DNA of 64,000 nt from the NCBI RefSeq assembly GCF_000235745.1, contig NZ_AGSX01000019.1:1-64000 (forward strand). Direction: 5' to 3'. Shown here piece by piece: positions 10,052-19,763 of this stretch; the first letter of the stretch is position 1, and each line of letters opens with the position of its first letter. The DNA comes from Stutzerimonas stutzeri SDM-LAC (lineage in GTDB: Bacteria > Pseudomonadota > Gammaproteobacteria > Pseudomonadales > Pseudomonadaceae). The position numbers were made by a program, and so were the translations under genes. The notes under the pieces were generated by a model. It did no database searches. It was not told where the DNA came from and worked only from the letters and a program-made list of their open reading frames with translations.

Positions 10052-10657
10052 ATGCGAAATTGGTTGAGAGGTGGGGTCCTGGTTTTGCTGTGCTGGGCCC
10101 AGGGCGCCTTGGCGGGAACGGTGCTGGTGGTCGGGGATAGTATCAGCGCCGCTTTCGGGCTGGAAACCAGCCAGGGCTGGGTACAACTGCTCCAGCAACG
10201 CCTTGAAACAGAGAATTTTGACCAACGTGTGGTGAACGCTTCGATCAGTGGTGACACCAGCGCTGGAGGGCTGGCGAGATTGCCAGGGTTGCTGGCGGAG
10301 CACGATCCGCAAGTCGTCATCATCGAGCTTGGCGGCAATGATGGGCTTCGTGGTCAGCCGCCGAAGCAACTGAACAGCAATCTGGCTGCTATGGTCGACC
10401 TGTCAGTCGAGGCGGGTGCCGACGTCGTGTTGCTCGGGATGCGTTTGCCGCCGAACCTGGGGCAACGTTACACGCGCGCATTTGAGGAAGCGTTCGACTC
10501 GCTTGCAGACGAGCGAAACCTGCCCTATGTGCCGTTTTTTCTTGAAGGTGTCGGTGGGGTTGATGGCATGATGCAGGCCGATCGCATCCATCCGACTGCC
10601 GGTGCGCAGCAGCAACTGCTGGACAACGTCTGGCCGGTGCTCGAACCCTTGCTTTGA
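10052..10657 (+). CDS. tesA: Periplasmic SGNH esterase / acyl-CoA thioesterase I
   Basis: SGNH-family lipolytic enzyme acting on fatty-acyl thioesters, aryl esters and lysophospholipids in the periplasm. It has 201 residues from ATG 10052, with GGAG spaced 6 nt upstream. An upstream in-frame ATG at 10028 would precede the signal peptide and overlap ybbA. The signal peptide is MRNWLRGGVLVLLCWAQGALA. Block I is GDSIS (Ser30), block III GGND (94-97), and the catalytic Asp177 and His180 lie in ADRIHP. Length and motifs match TesA. Confidence 0.94.
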   Translation: MRNWLRGGVLVLLCWAQGALAGTVLVVGDSISAAFGLETSQGWVQLLQQRLETENFDQRVVNASISGDTSAGGLARLPGLLAEHDPQVVIIELGGNDGLRGQPPKQLNSNLAAMVDLSVEAGADVVLLGMRLPPNLGQRYTRAFEEAFDSLADERNLPYVPFFLEGVGGVDGMMQADRIHPTAGAQQQLLDNVWPVLEPLL

Positions 10658-10702
10658 AGCGTGCGCGCGGCTACTGTCGCGCCCCTCGAATCGGAGCCTT
10701 AG

Positions 10703-10984
10703 ATGCCGCGCCCAGCCTGGACCCTTTTTGCCTATCGCCTCATCGTTCCAGACGAGCAATTCGACTTGTTTGCATGCCGGGAGAACCGGCTGCACCTGGC
10801 GTTGCGGCAGCTGGAGTTGAATGGTCAGGTTGATCGCACGCTTTGCGGTGGTTTTCTACCAGCGCGCCCGCGCTGGCAAGATATCGAGCGCTCCGTACTC
10901 AAGGACCGCCGCCTCTGCCCCGCGTGTCGCGATGCACTCGGCGCACAACGCAAAGGCCTTCCGTCTGCCGTCAGCGCTTGGTAG
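10703..10984 (+). CDS. Small cysteine-containing conserved protein
   Basis: 93-residue protein of unknown function. GGAG spaced 6 nt from the ATG supports translation. There is no signal peptide or TM segment, so it is probably cytoplasmic. Four cysteines (25, 48, 72, 75), the last two as LCPAC, could form a metal site, but spacing does not identify a known zinc-ribbon class. The protein is basic overall. It sits 45 bp after tesA and 67 bp before the L,D-transpeptidase on the same strand; I recall a homologue in the same place in P. aeruginosa. No function is assigned. Confidence 0.75.
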   Translation: MPRPAWTLFAYRLIVPDEQFDLFACRENRLHLALRQLELNGQVDRTLCGGFLPARPRWQDIERSVLKDRRLCPACRDALGAQRKGLPSAVSAW

Positions 10985-11051
10985 GTCGGCGCCTGCAGGC
11001 GGTTCGAGTACAATCGGCGCAACACGAACACTTTCCCAAGGAAACCCCTGA

Positions 11052-12014
11052 ATGCTCTCGCGTGCGTTTGTAGTCGCCTCCAGTGTGTCATTCGCGGCTT
11101 TACTCTCGGCCGGCCAGTCTATTGCCCTCGAACTACCGCTGCCTCCAGAAGGCGAGGACGTGGTCGGGCAGATTCAAGTGGTCAAGGCCAAGTACGAGGA
11201 CACCTTCGCTGCACTCGGCGAAACACATGATCTGGGCTATCTGGAACTGATTGCGGCAAACCCGGGCGTGGATCCCTGGTTACCAGGCGAAGGGACCGAC
11301 ATCATTCTTCCGACGCGGTACATCCTGCCGCCCGGGCCGCGTGAAGGCGTCGTGATCAACCTTGCTGAGTACCGTCTGTATTACTACCCGGAGGGCAAGA
11401 ACGTGGTGCATACCTTTCCGCTCGGCATCGGCCGGGAAGGTTGGGGCTCCCCGGTTGGCAATACGCGGATTTCAGCCATGACCAGCAATCCGGCCTGGTA
11501 CCCGCCGCAATCGATCCGCGACGAACACGCGGCCGACGGCGATCCGCTGCCGAAGGTCGTACCGCCAGGACCTGATAACCCGCTTGGTCCTTACAAGATG
11601 AGCCTGGCGTTGCCCGGGTATCTTATCCACGGTTCAAACAAGAAATTCGGAATCGGCATGCGCGTCAGCCATGGTTGTTTCCGCATGCTCAACCATAATG
11701 TTCTGGAGCTGTCAGGCTTGGTCAAGGTCGGAACCTCGGTGCGGATCATCGACGAGCCTTACAAGTTCGGCGTGAGCCAGGGCAAAATCTATCTGGAGGC
11801 GCACACGCCGCTTCAGGACGAAGAACAGAAGATGACGCTCATGGACAAGCATGCAGTGGTGATCAACACATTACTCAAGCGTGATGAACCTGCCGGTTCA
11901 CTGCAGCTGGATTGGGAAATGGTGCGCGAGATCATTGCTGGCGAAGACGGCCTGCCGATCCAGATCGCCGAGCAGGGCCAGGCTCTGGCCAACCATGAAG
12001 AGCCCATTTTCTAA
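11052..12014 (+). CDS. L,D-transpeptidase (YkuD/ErfK/YbiS family)
   Basis: Periplasmic enzyme forming 3-3 peptidoglycan cross-links or attaching lipoproteins to peptidoglycan. It has 320 residues: a signal peptide (1 to about 25), a LysM-like segment (about 45-92), and a YkuD domain (about 98-240) with the catalytic block HG at 192-193 and SHGCFR at 206-211 (nucleophile Cys209). The architecture is that of ErfK/YbiS/YcfS/YnhG, the enzymes that anchor Braun lipoprotein in E. coli. The next gene, on the opposite strand, encodes the Lpp-like OprI. A functional link is plausible, but the enzyme could instead be a 3-3 cross-linker. Confidence 0.93.
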   Translation: MLSRAFVVASSVSFAALLSAGQSIALELPLPPEGEDVVGQIQVVKAKYEDTFAALGETHDLGYLELIAANPGVDPWLPGEGTDIILPTRYILPPGPREGVVINLAEYRLYYYPEGKNVVHTFPLGIGREGWGSPVGNTRISAMTSNPAWYPPQSIRDEHAADGDPLPKVVPPGPDNPLGPYKMSLALPGYLIHGSNKKFGIGMRVSHGCFRMLNHNVLELSGLVKVGTSVRIIDEPYKFGVSQGKIYLEAHTPLQDEEQKMTLMDKHAVVINTLLKRDEPAGSLQLDWEMVREIIAGEDGLPIQIAEQGQALANHEEPIF

Positions 12015-12058
12015 TATTGCGTATCTATAAGAGCGCGCCTCGCAAAACAGGCGCGCAC

Positions 12059-12096
12059 AAAAAAGCCGACCTGATTGCAGGTCGGCTTTTTTTCGC
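12059..12096. terminator. Bidirectional terminator between the L,D-transpeptidase gene and oprI
   Basis: AAAAAGCCGACCTG/CAGGTCGGCTTTTT stem with a 4-nt loop, A-run before and T-run after. It works in both directions for these converging genes. Confidence 0.9.
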
Positions 12097-12103
12097 CTGA
12101 AGC

Positions 12104-12358
12104 TTACTTGCGGCTGGCGCGTTCCAGCATACGCAGTGCACGCTCATTGGCTTCGTCAGCAGTCTGCTGGGCCTTCTGGGCAGCCTGCAGCGCCTCGTCG
12201 GCACGGCTGTACGCTTCGTCGGCACGCGCTTGAGCGCGGGCAGAGGCGTCTTCAGTCGCGGTCAGACGGGCTTCGCTTTCTTTGGTCATGCTGTTGCTGC
12301 AACCAGTAGCCAGAACTGCGGCGAAAGCCAGAGCAGAAAATTTCAGAACGTTGTTCAT
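12104..12358 (-). CDS. oprI: Outer membrane lipoprotein OprI (Lpp-like)
   Basis: Abundant small lipoprotein of the Pseudomonas outer membrane, 84 residues. The start at 12358 ([12 protein letters not shown]) has AGGGG spaced 7 nt upstream; nine further upstream codons in frame lack signal character. The lipobox is LATGC with lipidated Cys20. The mature part is an uninterrupted Ala/Glu/Asp/Arg-rich coiled-coil helix ending RASRK; a C-terminal Lys is where Lpp-type proteins are joined to peptidoglycan. It is convergent with an L,D-transpeptidase. Confidence 0.96.
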   Translation of the reverse strand: MNNVLKFSALAFAAVLATGCSNSMTKESEARLTATEDASARAQARADEAYSRADEALQAAQKAQQTADEANERALRMLERASRK

Positions 12359-12779
12359 CGTGTTCCCCTTAAGGATGAAATCCATGGCAACTCCCGTTAT
12401 GGAAAGTTGGCGCGCACATACTACCGATTAGTTACGCTAAGTAAACTGAGCCAAGCAGCTGCTACCACATTTTTTCTGCATGCTCATTCTTTGAACGGTA
12501 TCCGCTGGCAGAACTGACTGAAAAACAACCAGAGCCAACCGCGGCACTCGCTACATGGACCGACGCAAGTGCCGAAAAGTTGCAGTGTTGATCTGAGTCG
12601 ACTGTTTGAATGCGGTCATTCGGTCCATTGTGGTGCGCTGACGATTTAAGCAATTGAAGCCGGGTCTTGCGTAGCGGTAGCATGCGTCGTCCAGCTAACA
12701 ATAAAGATGGATAGTGCGTGAGGGTGCCGCACGTAACTTCCAAACAATCAGGGCAGGTCTAGCCTGCAGAGGAGGCGAG
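12359..12779. other. Gene-free stretch upstream of oprI; synteny joint
   Basis: 421 bp with no credible gene on either strand. The left part holds the oprI promoter. The rest has no recognisable element; a short open frame on the minus strand (12462-12743) has no supporting features. As I recall PAO1, oprI and the acetyltransferase at 12780 are not neighbours there. Confidence 0.6.
12418..12445 (-). promoter_or_regulatory. Candidate sigma-70 promoter of oprI
   Basis: On the minus strand TTTACT (12440-12445), a 16-bp spacer and TAGTAT (12418-12423). The leader to oprI would be about 55 nt. OprI is one of the most abundant proteins, so a near-consensus promoter is expected. Confidence 0.4.
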
Positions 12780-13070
12780 ATGACCGAACAGCTGCACATC
12801 CATCATGATCGAACAAGTCACCAGTTCGAGACCGTTGTGGAAGGCCATCGCGCTTATCTGGCGTATGTCGATCTTGGCAAACAGACACTGGATATCTACC
12901 GGACCTTCGTGCCCGATGCGCTTCGCGGTCGAGGTGTTGCGGCGGTGTTGGCCCAGCATGCGCTGGAGTACGCCGAGCGCGAGGGCTATACGGTTATCCC
13001 ATCCTGTTCGTATGTAGAGTGGTACATCGAACGGCAGGGCAGTGCTACGGACGATCCGGAGCAGGAATAA
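12780..13070 (+). CDS. Small GNAT-type N-acetyltransferase (YjdJ family)
   Basis: 96-residue protein of the compact Gcn5-related acetyltransferase class (Acetyltransf_CG, like E. coli YjdJ and human NATD1). The start at 12780 has a strong AGAGGAGG site 5 nt upstream. The acetyl-CoA loop is recognisable as RGRGVAAVL near residue 51, followed by the family segment VIPSCSYVEWYI. The substrate is unknown for the family. It is monocistronic, convergent with the DAHP synthase gene. Confidence 0.88.
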   Translation: MTEQLHIHHDRTSHQFETVVEGHRAYLAYVDLGKQTLDIYRTFVPDALRGRGVAAVLAQHALEYAEREGYTVIPSCSYVEWYIERQGSATDDPEQE

Positions 13071-13099
13071 AAAAAACGCCGGCAAGCGGCGTTTTTTCG
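13070..13099. terminator. Bidirectional terminator between the GNAT gene and the DAHP synthase gene
   Basis: ACGCCG/CGGCGT stem with a 5-nt loop flanked by an A-run and a T-run; it serves both converging genes. Confidence 0.85.
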
Positions 13100-13112
13100 A
13101 TTCTGACAGGTA

Positions 13113-14189
13113 TCAGCTGCGGGTGCGCTTGGGTAAGACGTCCTTCAGCTTGAGGTGCATGCCGAGAATAGTTTTCTCAGTGGCTTCCCAATCGATGCAG
13201 GCATCGGTGATCGAGACGCCATATTCCAGATCGTTGAGATCTTTGGGGATAGGCTGGTTGCCCCAACCCAGATGACTTTCCACCATCAGCCCGATGATCG
13301 AATTGTTGCCCTCGAGGATCTGGTTGGCCACGTTGTCCATCACCAGCGGCTGCAACGCTGGGTCCTTGTTTGAGTTGGCATGGCTGCAGTCCACCATGAT
13401 GTTCGGTTTGATTCCGGCTTTGCTCAGTTCCTGCTCGCATACTGCAACACTGACCGAATCATAATTCGGCTTGCCATTGCCGCCACGCAACACCACGTGA
13501 CCATAGGCGTTGCCCTTGGTGGTGACGATAGACACTCCACCCGATTGGTTGATGCCAAGGAAGCGGTGCGGGCTGGAAACGGATTGCAGGGCATTGATCG
13601 CAACGGTCAGGCTGCCATCGGTACCATTCTTGAAACCCACGGAAGACGACAGGCCTGAGGCCATTTCCCGGTGTGTCTGGGATTCGGTGGTGCGTGCACC
13701 GATGGCCGACCAGCTGATCAGGTCCTGCAGGTACTGCGGGGAGATCGGGTCCAGGGCTTCGGTCGCGGTCGGCAAGCCCATCTCCGCAAGATCGAGCAAC
13801 AACTGGCGGCCAATATGCAGGCCGTCCTGAATCTTGAACGAGTCATCCATGTATGGATCGTTGATCAGGCCTTTCCAGCCAACGGTTGTGCGTGGCTTCT
13901 CGAAGTACACCCGCATGACCAGAAACAGACTCTCCGAGACCTTGTCGGCCAGCACCTTAAGGCGTTCGGCATATTCATGCGCGGCCTTCAGGTCATGAAT
14001 CGAGCAGGGCCCAATCACGACGAACAGGCGATGATCCTTGCCGTCGAGAATGTTGCGTATCACCTGGCGGCCTTCAGAGACGGTCGCCAGCGCGGCAGCA
14101 GTCAGCGGTATTTCACGCTTCAACTGATCAGGGGTGATCAGTGTCTCGTTGGAAGAAACGTTAAGGTCATCGATCGGTAAATCAGCCAT
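13113..14189 (-). CDS. aroG: 3-deoxy-7-phosphoheptulonate (DAHP) synthase, class I
   Basis: Condenses PEP and erythrose 4-phosphate in the first step of the shikimate pathway. It has 358 residues from ATG 14189 ([13 protein letters not shown]). A further 54 upstream codons are open but look non-coding. Family blocks: [11 protein letters not shown] with the PEP-binding region, [49 protein letters not shown], and [14 protein letters not shown]. Length matches the E. coli AroF/G/H isozymes (about 350). Which aromatic amino acid inhibits it cannot be read safely, so the symbol is a family-level label. Confidence 0.93.
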   Translation of the reverse strand: [358 protein letters not shown]

Positions 14190-14459
14190 CGTGTTCTCGT
14201 CAAGGTCACAGATGCCGTCCGCCAGCCAAGCCCGGTGCGGCGGAGCAGAGCTTGAGGGCGCAGCGGGGAGCGGAACCTTATCGCGTATTGCGTTGCCACG
14301 ACAATCATCTTGAAGTCGGACTGCTGCACGGAGATCGCTGCTGTCTGTCACGCCAGGTCGTTATTCATAGCCGCTGGGCGCTCTCTTGGGACGCTGATAA
14401 GGTGGTCATTTTTGCGCGCCAAGCATGGCGTCCCCCTGATCTGTCGAAGGAGCCCTCGC

Positions 14460-15407
14460 ATGACTGCCCCTAAATCTCGAATCGGAATTATCGGTACCGG
14501 TGCCATCGGTGGCTTTTACGGCGTGATGCTCGCTCGGGCTGGCTACGATGTGCATTTTCTTCTGCGCAGCGAATACGAGACGGTCCTGCAGAATGGGTTG
14601 CAGATAAACAGTGCAGTGCACGGCTCAGTGCATCTCGATTCGGTACAGGCTTATCGCACCGCGGCGCAGATGCCCAAATGCGACTGGCTGCTGATCGGAG
14701 CGAAAAGCACCAGTAACTCGGAATTGGCTCCGCTGATTGCCGAGGCTGCAGGGGAAAATGCCAAGGTGGTGGTGTTGCAGAACGGTCTGGGAGTCGAGGA
14801 GAGCCTGCGCCAAGCGCTTTCTGATGATGTCCATCTGTTGGGTGGCCTCTGTTTCATCTGCGCGCATCGCTCGGCGCTAGGGGTCGTCGAGCATCAGGCG
14901 CTTGGCGGCGTGAACCTCGGTTATCACTCCGGCCCGGCAAGTGGCGCTGAACAGCAGAGGCTTGTCGAGGACGGCGTTGCCATGTTTCGCGCGGCGGGTG
15001 TCGATTCCAATCCGGCGGTGAACCTCGCGCAGGCACGCTGGCAGAAGCTGGTGTGGAACCTTCCCTATAACGGCCTTTCCGTTCTGCTCGACGCCGGCAC
15101 CGCGCCCTTGATGGCAAACCCTGACAGCCGAGCACTGGTCCGATCGATCATGTCGGAAGCTTGCGGAGCGGCCGCCGCCTGTGGCCAACCGCTACCCGAC
15201 CCGGTGGTGGATCGAATGATGATGTTTACCGATAACATGCCCAACTATTTGCCGAGCATGTACCACGACCATGCACAGGGACGTCCGATGGAGCTCGATG
15301 CGATCTATGCCGCTCCGCTGGCCGCTGCAGCAGAGGTTGGGTTCGTGATGCCGAAAACCGAGGCGCTGTATCAGGCTCTTCGTTTCCTGTCGGCTCGCGC
15401 GGACTGA
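14460..15407 (+). CDS. Ketopantoate reductase-like (ApbA/PanE family) oxidoreductase
   Basis: NADPH-dependent reductase of the 2-dehydropantoate 2-reductase family, 315 residues. AAGGAG 8 nt before ATG 14460 fixes the start; an upstream open extension is spurious. A Rossmann GxGAIGG motif (12-18) follows IGIIG. The family region KLVWNLPYNGLSVLLD and a C-terminal catalytic helical domain (PSMYHDHAQGRPMELDAIY) are present. Pseudomonads carry several paralogues, so whether this is the true PanE for pantothenate synthesis is undecided. It is divergent from the DAHP synthase gene. Confidence 0.88.
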   Translation: MTAPKSRIGIIGTGAIGGFYGVMLARAGYDVHFLLRSEYETVLQNGLQINSAVHGSVHLDSVQAYRTAAQMPKCDWLLIGAKSTSNSELAPLIAEAAGENAKVVVLQNGLGVEESLRQALSDDVHLLGGLCFICAHRSALGVVEHQALGGVNLGYHSGPASGAEQQRLVEDGVAMFRAAGVDSNPAVNLAQARWQKLVWNLPYNGLSVLLDAGTAPLMANPDSRALVRSIMSEACGAAAACGQPLPDPVVDRMMMFTDNMPNYLPSMYHDHAQGRPMELDAIYAAPLAAAAEVGFVMPKTEALYQALRFLSARAD

Positions 15408-16690
<1,283 letters not shown>

Positions 16691-16745
16691 GCCGAGCCCA
16701 TCCGGTTCGGTCGAGCGGACGTCAGTACGGCGGGTGGTTGGGCAA

Positions 16746-16765
16746 GGGGCTCGTTTGTAAGCCCC
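16746..16765. terminator. Weak hairpin between cysB and cysH
   Basis: GGGGCT/AGCCCC stem with an 8-nt loop; no good T-run in either direction. Possible but unproven termination site for the converging genes. Confidence 0.3.
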
Positions 16766-16790
16766 GTTAGCCAAGGTCTCGCATCGGACG

Positions 16791-17525
16791 TTAGTTTTTG
16801 GCGATCAGGTTGCCCGCGTGTAGGCCGCATTCCTTCTGTGTCGACTCTTCCCACCACCAGCGCCCCTCACGCTCGTGCTGATTTGGCAGAACTGGGCGTG
16901 TACAGGGCTCGCAACCGATGCTGATGAATCCACGTTCGTGCAGGCTGTTGAATGGCAATTCGAGCATGCGGATATAACCCCACACTTCTTCGCTGGACAT
17001 CTGCGCCAGCGGATTGAACTTGTACAGGCTGTGGTCGGGTGTTGAGAACGCGCTGTCGACTTCGAGTACCGCAACCTGGCTGCGTGTCCCGGGGCTTTGA
17101 TCGCGGCGCTGGCCCGTTGCCCATGCGCGGACAGTTGACAGCTTGCGGCGCAGCGGTTCGATCTTGCGAATGCCGCAACACTCGCCATGGCCGTCGCGGT
17201 AGAAGCTGAACAGCCCCTTCTCGTTAACCATTGGCTGCAACAGGGCCGGGTCTGGCGTCATGAATTCGATGGGAATGCCGTAATGCTCGCGAACCTGCTC
17301 GATGAAACGATAGGTCTCGCCGTGCAGTCGTCCGGTATCGAGGCTGAACACTTTCACGTTTTGGTTCAGCTTCCAGGCCATGTCGACCAATACGACATCC
17401 TCGGCCCCGCTGAACGAGATCCACAAATCATCCCCAAAGAGGTCGAAGGCAAGTTTGAGTACGTCCTGTGGGGATTTGCTGGCATAGGAGGCTGCCAGCT
17501 CGGCTGTATCAATGGTTTGACTCAT
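16791..17525 (-). CDS. cysH: Adenylyl-sulfate reductase (assimilatory, thioredoxin type)
   Basis: Reduces adenosine 5'-phosphosulfate to sulfite and AMP in sulfate assimilation. It has 244 residues from ATG 17525 ([10 protein letters not shown]), preceded by AGGAAG. The iron-sulfur ligands of the APS-reducing subclass are present: Cys116-Cys117 and Cys205/Cys208 (GCEPCTRP), so it carries a [4Fe-4S] cluster and uses APS rather than PAPS. The C-terminal KECGLH holds catalytic Cys233. The PP-loop-like [10 protein letters not shown] and the SLDTGRL block bind the nucleotide. An upstream in-frame start (17576) would add 17 residues, as annotated in some Pseudomonas orthologues. Confidence 0.96.
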   Translation of the reverse strand: MSQTIDTAELAASYASKSPQDVLKLAFDLFGDDLWISFSGAEDVVLVDMAWKLNQNVKVFSLDTGRLHGETYRFIEQVREHYGIPIEFMTPDPALLQPMVNEKGLFSFYRDGHGECCGIRKIEPLRRKLSTVRAWATGQRRDQSPGTRSQVAVLEVDSAFSTPDHSLYKFNPLAQMSSEEVWGYIRMLELPFNSLHERGFISIGCEPCTRPVLPNQHEREGRWWWEESTQKECGLHAGNLIAKN

Positions 17526-17706
17526 CAGGCGGCTTCCTTGGTTGGCGCTTGGCGCTCTGCTGCGCGATGTTAACAAAGAGTCTTTATTACTCTAAATAAC
17601 CTTTAAGGAAGAGCGTCCATTCTTTGTGGAATAAGCGACGCGTTGCTTCGCAAGGGGCTTGCCGTTAGAGTGCCGCTTCAAATTTTCTGCTGTAAGGAGC
17701 GCGTCC

Positions 17707-18324
17707 GTGGAAATAGCCTGTCTCGACCTGGAAGGTGTACTGGTTCCGGAAATCTGGATCGCGTTCGCCGAGGCAACCGGAATCGAATCGCTGCGGGCAA
17801 CCACGCGTGACATTCCTGATTACGACGTACTGATGAAGCAGCGGCTGCGTATTCTGGACGAGCACGGCCTGAGGCTCTCGGACATCCAGAAGGTTATCGC
17901 CACGCTGAAGCCGCTGGACGGCGCGATCGAGTTCGTGGACTGGCTGCGTGAGCGTTTCCAGGTGGTCATTCTCTCCGACACCTTCTATGAGTTTTCGCAG
18001 CCGCTGATGCGCCAGCTAGGGTTCCCGACGCTGCTCTGCCATCGCCTGATCACTGATGAATCCGATCGCGTCGTGGATTACCAGCTGCGTCAGAAAGACC
18101 CCAAGCGCCAGTCGGTCATTGCGTTGAAGAGTCTCTACTACCGCATCATTGCAGCCGGCGATTCGTACAACGACACCACCATGCTCTCCGAGGCACATGC
18201 CGGCATCCTTTTCCATGCGCCGGACAATGTGATCCGCGAGTTCCCACAGTTCCCCGCAGTGCATACCTTTGACGCGCTCAAGCAAGAGTTCATCAAAGCA
18301 TCCAACCGCACGCTGACGCTGTAA
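17707..18324 (+). CDS. thrH: ThrH: phosphoserine phosphatase / phosphoserine-homoserine phosphotransferase
   Basis: HAD-superfamily enzyme that removes phosphate from phosphoserine and can transfer it to homoserine, linking serine and threonine synthesis. The start is GTG 17707 with AAGGAG spaced 7 nt; the open frame upstream is not coding. The 205 residues equal P. aeruginosa ThrH. HAD motif I is atypical (CLDLEGVLVPE, nucleophile Asp7), motif II is ILSDTF (89-93), and motif IV is GDSYNDT (151-157). It is divergent from cysH. Confidence 0.96.
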   Translation: MEIACLDLEGVLVPEIWIAFAEATGIESLRATTRDIPDYDVLMKQRLRILDEHGLRLSDIQKVIATLKPLDGAIEFVDWLRERFQVVILSDTFYEFSQPLMRQLGFPTLLCHRLITDESDRVVDYQLRQKDPKRQSVIALKSLYYRIIAAGDSYNDTTMLSEAHAGILFHAPDNVIREFPQFPAVHTFDALKQEFIKASNRTLTL

Positions 18325-18335
18325 ACGACTCGTTT

Positions 18336-18361
18336 CCACGGTGGCTGCCGGGCCGCCGTGG
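18336..18361. terminator. Hairpin between convergent thrH and pabB
   Basis: Ten-pair stem CCACGGTGGC/GCCGCCGTGG (one G-T pair), 6-nt loop. No T-run follows in either direction, so termination strength is uncertain. Confidence 0.4.
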
Positions 18362-18365
18362 AGCC

Positions 18366-19715
18366 TTATGGCTCTAGCGTCGTCTCCAGTGTTCCCAGCA
18401 GTACGCTCACCTTATCCAGCGTTTCCTGGTACTCGGCCTGCCAGGCTGAATCTGCCACGATGCCGCCGCCGCCCCAGCAATAGACATCGTTCTTGCTGAA
18501 TAGCAGCGTGCGGATTGCAATAGAGCTGTCCATCTCGCCGCGCACGTCCAGATAGAGTAGCGAACCGCAGTAAATGGCGCGGCGAGTCGGCTCTAGCTCA
18601 TCGATGATTTCCATGGCGCGGATCTTCGGTGCGCCCGTAATTGATCCGCCCGGAAAGGCACCGGTGAGCAGATCGAGCGCATCCTTGTCGGGATCAAGCT
18701 TCCCCGTGACGCTGCTCACCAGGTGATGCACATTAGGGTAGGTCTCCAGGGAAAACAGTTCCGGCACCTGAATACTTCCGATTTCACAGCTGCGTCCCAG
18801 GTCGTTGCGAAGCAGGTCGACGATCATCAGGTTCTCGGCTCGATCCTTGATGCTGGCCGTCAGCGCGTCGGCTTGTGCCTGGTCGCCTTCTGAATCAAGC
18901 CTTCTAGGCCGAGTGCCCTTGATCGGGCGAGTCTCGACGGTCCGGCTGCTCACACGCAGGAAGCGCTCTGGAGAGACGCTTGCAATTGCGCCTTGCTCTA
19001 TCGTCATAAAGCCGGCGAACGGAGTCGGGCATGCTTCGCGCAGGAGGCGGAATGCCTGCCATGGGTCGCCACTGTAGGCGGCTTGAAAGCGCTGGGCGAA
19101 GTTCACCTGATAACAGTCACCCGCCTGGATGTATTGCTGGATACGCTCGATGGCGTCACGGTAGTCGTCAGGTTTCAGATCTGCGGTAAACGCAGACGAC
19201 AAGTTGAACGTCGCTTCCTGGGGTTGCCCATCCGTTTCGAACACTGTGGTCAGGCGGTTGCGTTCGGCCTGAGCCAGTGATGGATGAAAGACCAGATGCG
19301 TGGTTTGGCGCTGGTGATCATTTACCAGCGCCCAGGCATAGACGCCGAAGCGAGCGTGAGGAAGGTTCAGGTCGTCGGTTGCCACATTCGACAGTCTTTC
19401 CAGCCGTGAGCCGAAGTCATAGCTGATATAGCCCAGCAGACCACCTATAAAGGGAAGCTCAGCGTCCGAGGGGGCTTCGGCATCCCCCAATGAGCGGAGC
19501 GCCCCACGAAGTCTCGAAAAAAATGCGCTGCCGGTTTCCGTTGCGCCAGGTTCGAGCAGCTGTGTTGGCCATGCACTTAGCACGTCGAATCGGCCGCGTT
19601 CGGCCATCGGACGACCCGAATCGAGCAGTACTGCGCCCGGCGCGTGGCGAATGCGCTCGAACCAACGGGTCGGATCGGGGTAATAGGGAAGGGCGTGGAG
19701 TGTGCAGAGGGGCAT
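18366..19715 (-). CDS. pabB: Aminodeoxychorismate synthase component I
   Basis: Converts chorismate plus ammonia to 4-amino-4-deoxychorismate for folate synthesis, with glutaminase PabA as partner. It has 449 residues. The N-terminal anthranilate synthase I-like domain includes FIGGLLGYISYDFGSRLE. The chorismate-binding domain has the signatures YQVNFAQRF, PERFL, PIKGTRPR, IVDLLRNDLGR and PGGSITGAPKIRAMEIIDEL. The PIKGT lysine is the PabB/ADC-synthase hallmark that separates it from TrpE. It lies 48 bp downstream of the retropepsin operon on the same strand; pabA is not in the window. Confidence 0.95.
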   Translation of the reverse strand: MPLCTLHALPYYPDPTRWFERIRHAPGAVLLDSGRPMAERGRFDVLSAWPTQLLEPGATETGSAFFSRLRGALRSLGDAEAPSDAELPFIGGLLGYISYDFGSRLERLSNVATDDLNLPHARFGVYAWALVNDHQRQTTHLVFHPSLAQAERNRLTTVFETDGQPQEATFNLSSAFTADLKPDDYRDAIERIQQYIQAGDCYQVNFAQRFQAAYSGDPWQAFRLLREACPTPFAGFMTIEQGAIASVSPERFLRVSSRTVETRPIKGTRPRRLDSEGDQAQADALTASIKDRAENLMIVDLLRNDLGRSCEIGSIQVPELFSLETYPNVHHLVSSVTGKLDPDKDALDLLTGAFPGGSITGAPKIRAMEIIDELEPTRRAIYCGSLLYLDVRGEMDSSIAIRTLLFSKNDVYCWGGGGIVADSAWQAEYQETLDKVSVLLGTLETTLEP

Positions 19716-19737
19716 GGTGTGTTTCGTTCGGGGCGTG

Positions 19738-19757
19738 GCCCGGCCAATGAGCCGGGC
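19738..19757 (-). other. Hairpin between the ATP-grasp gene and pabB
   Basis: GCCCGGC/GCCGGGC stem with a 6-nt loop and no U-run on the minus strand. It may separate or stabilise transcripts of the two genes. Confidence 0.35.
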
Positions 19758-19763
19758 TTTGGC

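Noticed and set aside
12462-12743. Open frame of 93 codons on the minus strand upstream of oprI
   Set aside because: No ribosome site, no domain, skewed composition; likely chance.
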